From: Flemingiibacterium sp045636145
GTDB lineage: Bacteria > Bacillota > Clostridia > Oscillospirales > CAG-272
NCBI GenBank assembly: GCA_045636145.1
Contig: JAZTWV010000041.1
Coordinates: 1 to 7,853, forward strand
Direction of reading: 5' to 3'
Length of the DNA stretch: 7,853 nucleotides
Made by a program: the position numbers and the translations under genes. The notes under the pieces were generated by a model, which did not search any database, was not told the origin of the DNA, and saw nothing but the letters and a program-made list of their open reading frames with translations. Positions 6,611-7,853 of this stretch are shown one piece after another; the first letter of the stretch is position 1; every line of letters starts with the position of its first letter.

Positions 6611-6917
6611 TATTAGTTTCCTTATTGTTAGTACAGCGGACAGTTTCGGTGTATCCGCCGATCTCATCGTTATTTACAATTATATCATCTTTTACAAGAA
6701 TAATCAACCGTTCTCCCGAAATTTTTTGTTCACGGCGCAGATGGGCGGCGTATTCCGACACCGCCCTCATCTCTTCGGGCGTCGAGACAAACACCGCACC
6801 GCGAAGAAGCATCCTCACGCGCTTCGGATAAAGAAGTCTTACTCTTATCATGTCAAGAATGCTGTAAATTCCGAATACCGCCATAACAGCTGCAAATATC
6901 TCAAGCACTTCAAGCAT
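6588..6917 (-). CDS. Small membrane-anchored protein of unknown function, first gene of the recD2-comF operon
   Basis: I do not recognise this 109-residue protein. A single hydrophobic segment at the N-terminus (about 4-24, VLEIFAAVMAVFGIYSILDMI) is followed by a strongly basic stretch (R25, R27, K32, R33, R35, R39), which by the positive-inside rule puts the C-terminal part in the cytoplasm. The rest contains a short strand (AVFVST, 41-46), an amphipathic charged helix (PEEMRAVSEYAAHLRREQK, 47-65), a hydrophobic strand ERLIILVKDDIIV (69-81), and a polar, asparagine-rich tail. The start is clear: AAGGAG ends 8 bases before the ATG at 6917. The gene ends 23 bp inside recD2, which implies co-transcription and probable translational coupling. 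No cysteine motif, catalytic signature or signal-peptidase site is evident. A role tied to DNA repair is only a guess from position. Confidence 0.85.
   Translation of the reverse strand: MLEVLEIFAAVMAVFGIYSILDMIRVRLLYPKRVRMLLRGAVFVSTPEEMRAVSEYAAHLRREQKISGERLIILVKDDIIVNNDEIGGYTETVRCTNNKETNNDRQFTD
6618..6623 (-). promoter_or_regulatory. Ribosome binding site that sets the recD2 start
   Basis: Minus strand AAGGAA (6618-6623) lies 7-8 bases ahead of the ATG at 6610 and inside the upstream 109-codon gene. No comparable site precedes the in-frame ATG at 6667, so the shorter recD2 product is favoured. Confidence 0.7.
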
Positions 6918-6940
6918 ATCGTTTTCTCCTTCAATAATAT

Positions 6941-6970
6941 ATTATATGCTGTGCCTCAGGATTAGTGCAA
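6941..6970 (-). promoter_or_regulatory. Candidate promoter of the unknown gene-recD2-comF operon (proximal)
   Basis: Minus strand: TATAAT at 6941-6946 with TTGCAC at 6965-6970, spacer 18 bases; the -10 is perfect but the -35 matches only at TTG. Transcription would start near 6934, immediately ahead of the ribosome binding site (6926-6932), giving an unusually short leader. The distal candidate at 7002-7031 may be used instead. Confidence 0.35.
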
Positions 6971-7001
6971 AAATCGCCGCCACACCCTTTCATGCTCATA
7001 A

Positions 7002-7031
7002 TTGATAGGAGAAATTTGTATAAATCGTCAA
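7002..7031 (-). promoter_or_regulatory. Candidate promoter of the unknown gene-recD2-comF operon (distal)
   Basis: Minus strand: TTGACG (7026-7031, 5 of 6), 18-base spacer, TATCAA (7002-7007, 4 of 6). It would give a leader of about 80 bases. It has the better -35 but the weaker -10 of the two candidates. It sits back to back with the rpsL promoter, about 90 bases away; nothing else was recognised in the stretch 7032-7117. Confidence 0.35.
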
Positions 7032-7117
7032 AATTGCGAGAATAATACTGTAGAATAAAGCGGCTTTTGTGGAATCGGGAGATTTTTTTGCAAAACCAAA
7101 TTTTATAAAACAACCTC

Positions 7118-7146
7118 TTGACTTTTTGATGCCGCCATGATATAAT
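7118..7146 (+). promoter_or_regulatory. Strong sigma-A promoter of rpsL
   Basis: TTGACT (7118-7123, 5 of 6), exactly 17 bases, TATAAT (7141-7146, 6 of 6), preceded by TGA that gives an extended -10. This is the best promoter in the window and fits the high expression of ribosomal protein genes. Transcription should start near 7153, leaving a leader of about 86 bases. Confidence 0.85.
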
Positions 7147-7158
7147 GTATCTTGTCTT

Positions 7159-7202
7159 GATATGTTTTGCGGCAAAACGATATCTTCACTGATATCGGTC
7201 AG
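7159..7202 (+). promoter_or_regulatory. Structured leader of rpsL (two hairpins)
   Basis: GATATGTTTTG (7159-7169) pairs with CAAAAC (7173-7178) and, past a single bulged G, ATATC (7180-7184), around a CGG loop: 11 base pairs with one bulge. A smaller hairpin CTGA (7189-7192)/TCAG (7199-7202) follows. GATATC occurs twice (7179-7184 and 7191-7196), so the first GATAT could pair with either copy. The ribosome binding site at 7226-7233 stays outside both hairpins. Autoregulation by a ribosomal protein is possible but not shown; I do not recognise a known leader family. Confidence 0.4.
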
Positions 7203-7238
7203 GATGAACAAATCTATTATTTTCAAAGGAGGTGCGAT

Positions 7239-7652
7239 ATGCCAACCTTTAATCAGCTCGTTAAGCAGGGTCGTTCAGAGAAGATTTACAAGTCTAAGTC
7301 TCCTGTGCTTCAGCACGGCTTCAACACTCTGACCAACAGAGCAACTGATGACAGCTCTCCCCAGAAGAGAGGCGTATGCACAAAGGTCACCACAACCACC
7401 CCTAAGAAGCCTAACTCGGCGCTTCGTAAGATCGCCCGTGTAAGACTTACCAACGGACTTGAGGCGACTGTTTACATTCCGGGTATCGGACACAACCTGC
7501 AGGAGCACTCCGTAGTGCTTATCCGCGGCGGACGTGTACGTGACCTCCCCGGTGTGCGTTACCACATCATTCGCGGTACCCTTGATACTCAGGGCGTTGC
7601 AAACCGCAACCAGAGCCGTTCCAAGTACGGCGCAAAGAGACCTAAGAAATAA
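7239..7652 (+). CDS. rpsL: Small ribosomal subunit protein uS12 (S12)
   Basis: S12 sits at the decoding centre of the 30S subunit and governs translational accuracy. The 137-residue product has the Bacillota-type insertion near 24-40, then PQKRGVCT (41-48), TPKKPNSALRK (54-64), HNLQEHSVVLIRGGRV (85-100), DLPGVRYH (102-109), and the basic tail RSKYGAKRPKK (127-137). The start at 7239 has a near-perfect AAAGGAGGT at 7226-7233. The residues Lys56 and Lys57 equal E. coli Lys43 and Lys44 (numbered with Met1). Position 101, equal to E. coli Lys88, is arginine (codon CGT, 7539-7541); that change gives streptomycin resistance in other species. Asp102, the residue modified by RimO in E. coli, is kept. 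The gene has its own promoter and diverges from the recD2 operon, rather than following rpoC. rpsG would be expected to the right but does not begin inside the window. Confidence 0.99.
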   Translation: MPTFNQLVKQGRSEKIYKSKSPVLQHGFNTLTNRATDDSSPQKRGVCTKVTTTTPKKPNSALRKIARVRLTNGLEATVYIPGIGHNLQEHSVVLIRGGRVRDLPGVRYHIIRGTLDTQGVANRNQSRSKYGAKRPKK

Positions 7653-7754
7653 TTCGGTCTCAAAAATGAGTGTCCTCTACTCTGAGTGAGGAAAACAACA
7701 AGGTATAAAGTTCTTTTATGTTAGCTTGATGTTTAAAGAAAATAATCGGGATTT

Positions 7755-7808
7755 GTTTACTGTGTCCGCAAACAGGGTAAGCGTCCGTCGGAAAGTTTAC
7801 TTTTTACC
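7755..7808 (+). promoter_or_regulatory. Possible alternative-hairpin element after rpsL
   Basis: In the 201-base non-coding stretch after rpsL, GTAAGC (7777-7782) can pair (each with one G-U) either with the upstream GTTTAC (7755-7760), extended by a TGT/ACA helix, or with a second GTTTAC (7795-7800) that is followed by five T (7801-7805). The first fold would prevent the second, terminator-like one: the layout of an attenuator. The stems are only 6 bp and AT-rich, and GGTAA (7776-7780)/TTACC (7804-7808) offers a third pairing, so this is tentative. It could modulate read-through from rpsL to the next gene. Nothing else in 7653-7853 looks coding. Confidence 0.3.
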
Positions 7809-7839
7809 AAGCATTAACGGGAGAAAACTTTCGAGTACC

Positions 7840-7851
7840 TATGATATCATA
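7840..7851. repeat. Perfect 12-bp palindrome near the right edge
   Basis: TATGATATCATA reads the same on both strands. It lies where the leader of the next gene would be, and could be a binding site for a dimeric regulator or chance in AT-rich sequence. Confidence 0.25.
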
Positions 7852-7853
7852 AA

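Noticed and set aside
6611..6667. Upstream ATG extension of recD2 to 6667.
   Set aside because: It lacks a ribosome binding site, adds 19 residues not expected before the conserved N-terminus, and overlaps the preceding gene by 80 bp; the ATG at 6610 has AAGGA at good spacing.
6931..7226. Two short minus-strand frames (6931-7113 and 6996-7226) between the unknown gene and rpsL.
   Set aside because: One needs a TTG start with no spaced ribosome binding site, the other runs across the rpsL promoter and leader; neither shows protein-like composition.
7666..7689. A seven-codon frame (MSVLYSE) just after rpsL that could be a leader peptide.
   Set aside because: It has no ribosome binding site and no link in codon content to a sensed amino acid.
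7676..7693. Inverted repeat CCTC-ACTC / GAGT-AGG after rpsL, as a possible terminator.
   Set aside because: The centre leaves a one-base loop, so it cannot fold as a hairpin, and no T-run follows.

Overview
This window looks like a chromosomal core region of a low-to-mid G+C Gram-positive bacterium, most likely a Clostridia member of the Oscillospiraceae/Ruminococcaceae type. Support: strong AGGAGG-type ribosome binding sites, sigma-A promoters of Bacillota style, a lon-engB pair in the order seen in Bacillus and clostridia, a RecD2-type helicase without RecBC, and an S12 protein carrying the insertion typical of Bacillota. The lineage is inferred from gene content, not from a database search. 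There is no phage, transposon, CRISPR array or tRNA/rRNA gene in the window.

Layout, left to right: engB (minus, runs off the left edge); lon (minus, overlaps engB by 8 bp); a roughly 360-bp gene-free stretch holding the lon promoter, a candidate small RNA or leader with a long hairpin terminator (minus), and a possible opposing plus-strand transcript; a 59-codon small gene (minus) with an excellent Shine-Dalgarno; a comF-like phosphoribosyltransferase gene (minus); recD2 (minus, overlaps comF by 14 bp); a 109-codon unknown membrane-anchored protein gene (minus, overlaps recD2 by 23 bp); a divergent promoter region; rpsL (plus) with a strong promoter and structured leader; and about 200 bp of non-coding sequence after rpsL with mutually exclusive hairpins.

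Functionally there are three transcription units. The unknown gene, recD2 and comF form an overlapping, probably translationally coupled operon, with a 5'-3' DNA helicase beside a competence-associated protein. lon and engB form a protein quality-control/ribosome-assembly operon. rpsL is the start of a ribosomal protein (str-type) operon, here with its own promoter and not preceded by rpoC on the same strand.

The window is mostly ordinary core genome. The points most worth a second look are an arginine in S12 at the position equivalent to E. coli Lys88 (a streptomycin-resistance substitution elsewhere), the promoter-plus-terminator unit upstream of lon, the small gene next to it, and the possible attenuator-like folding after rpsL.
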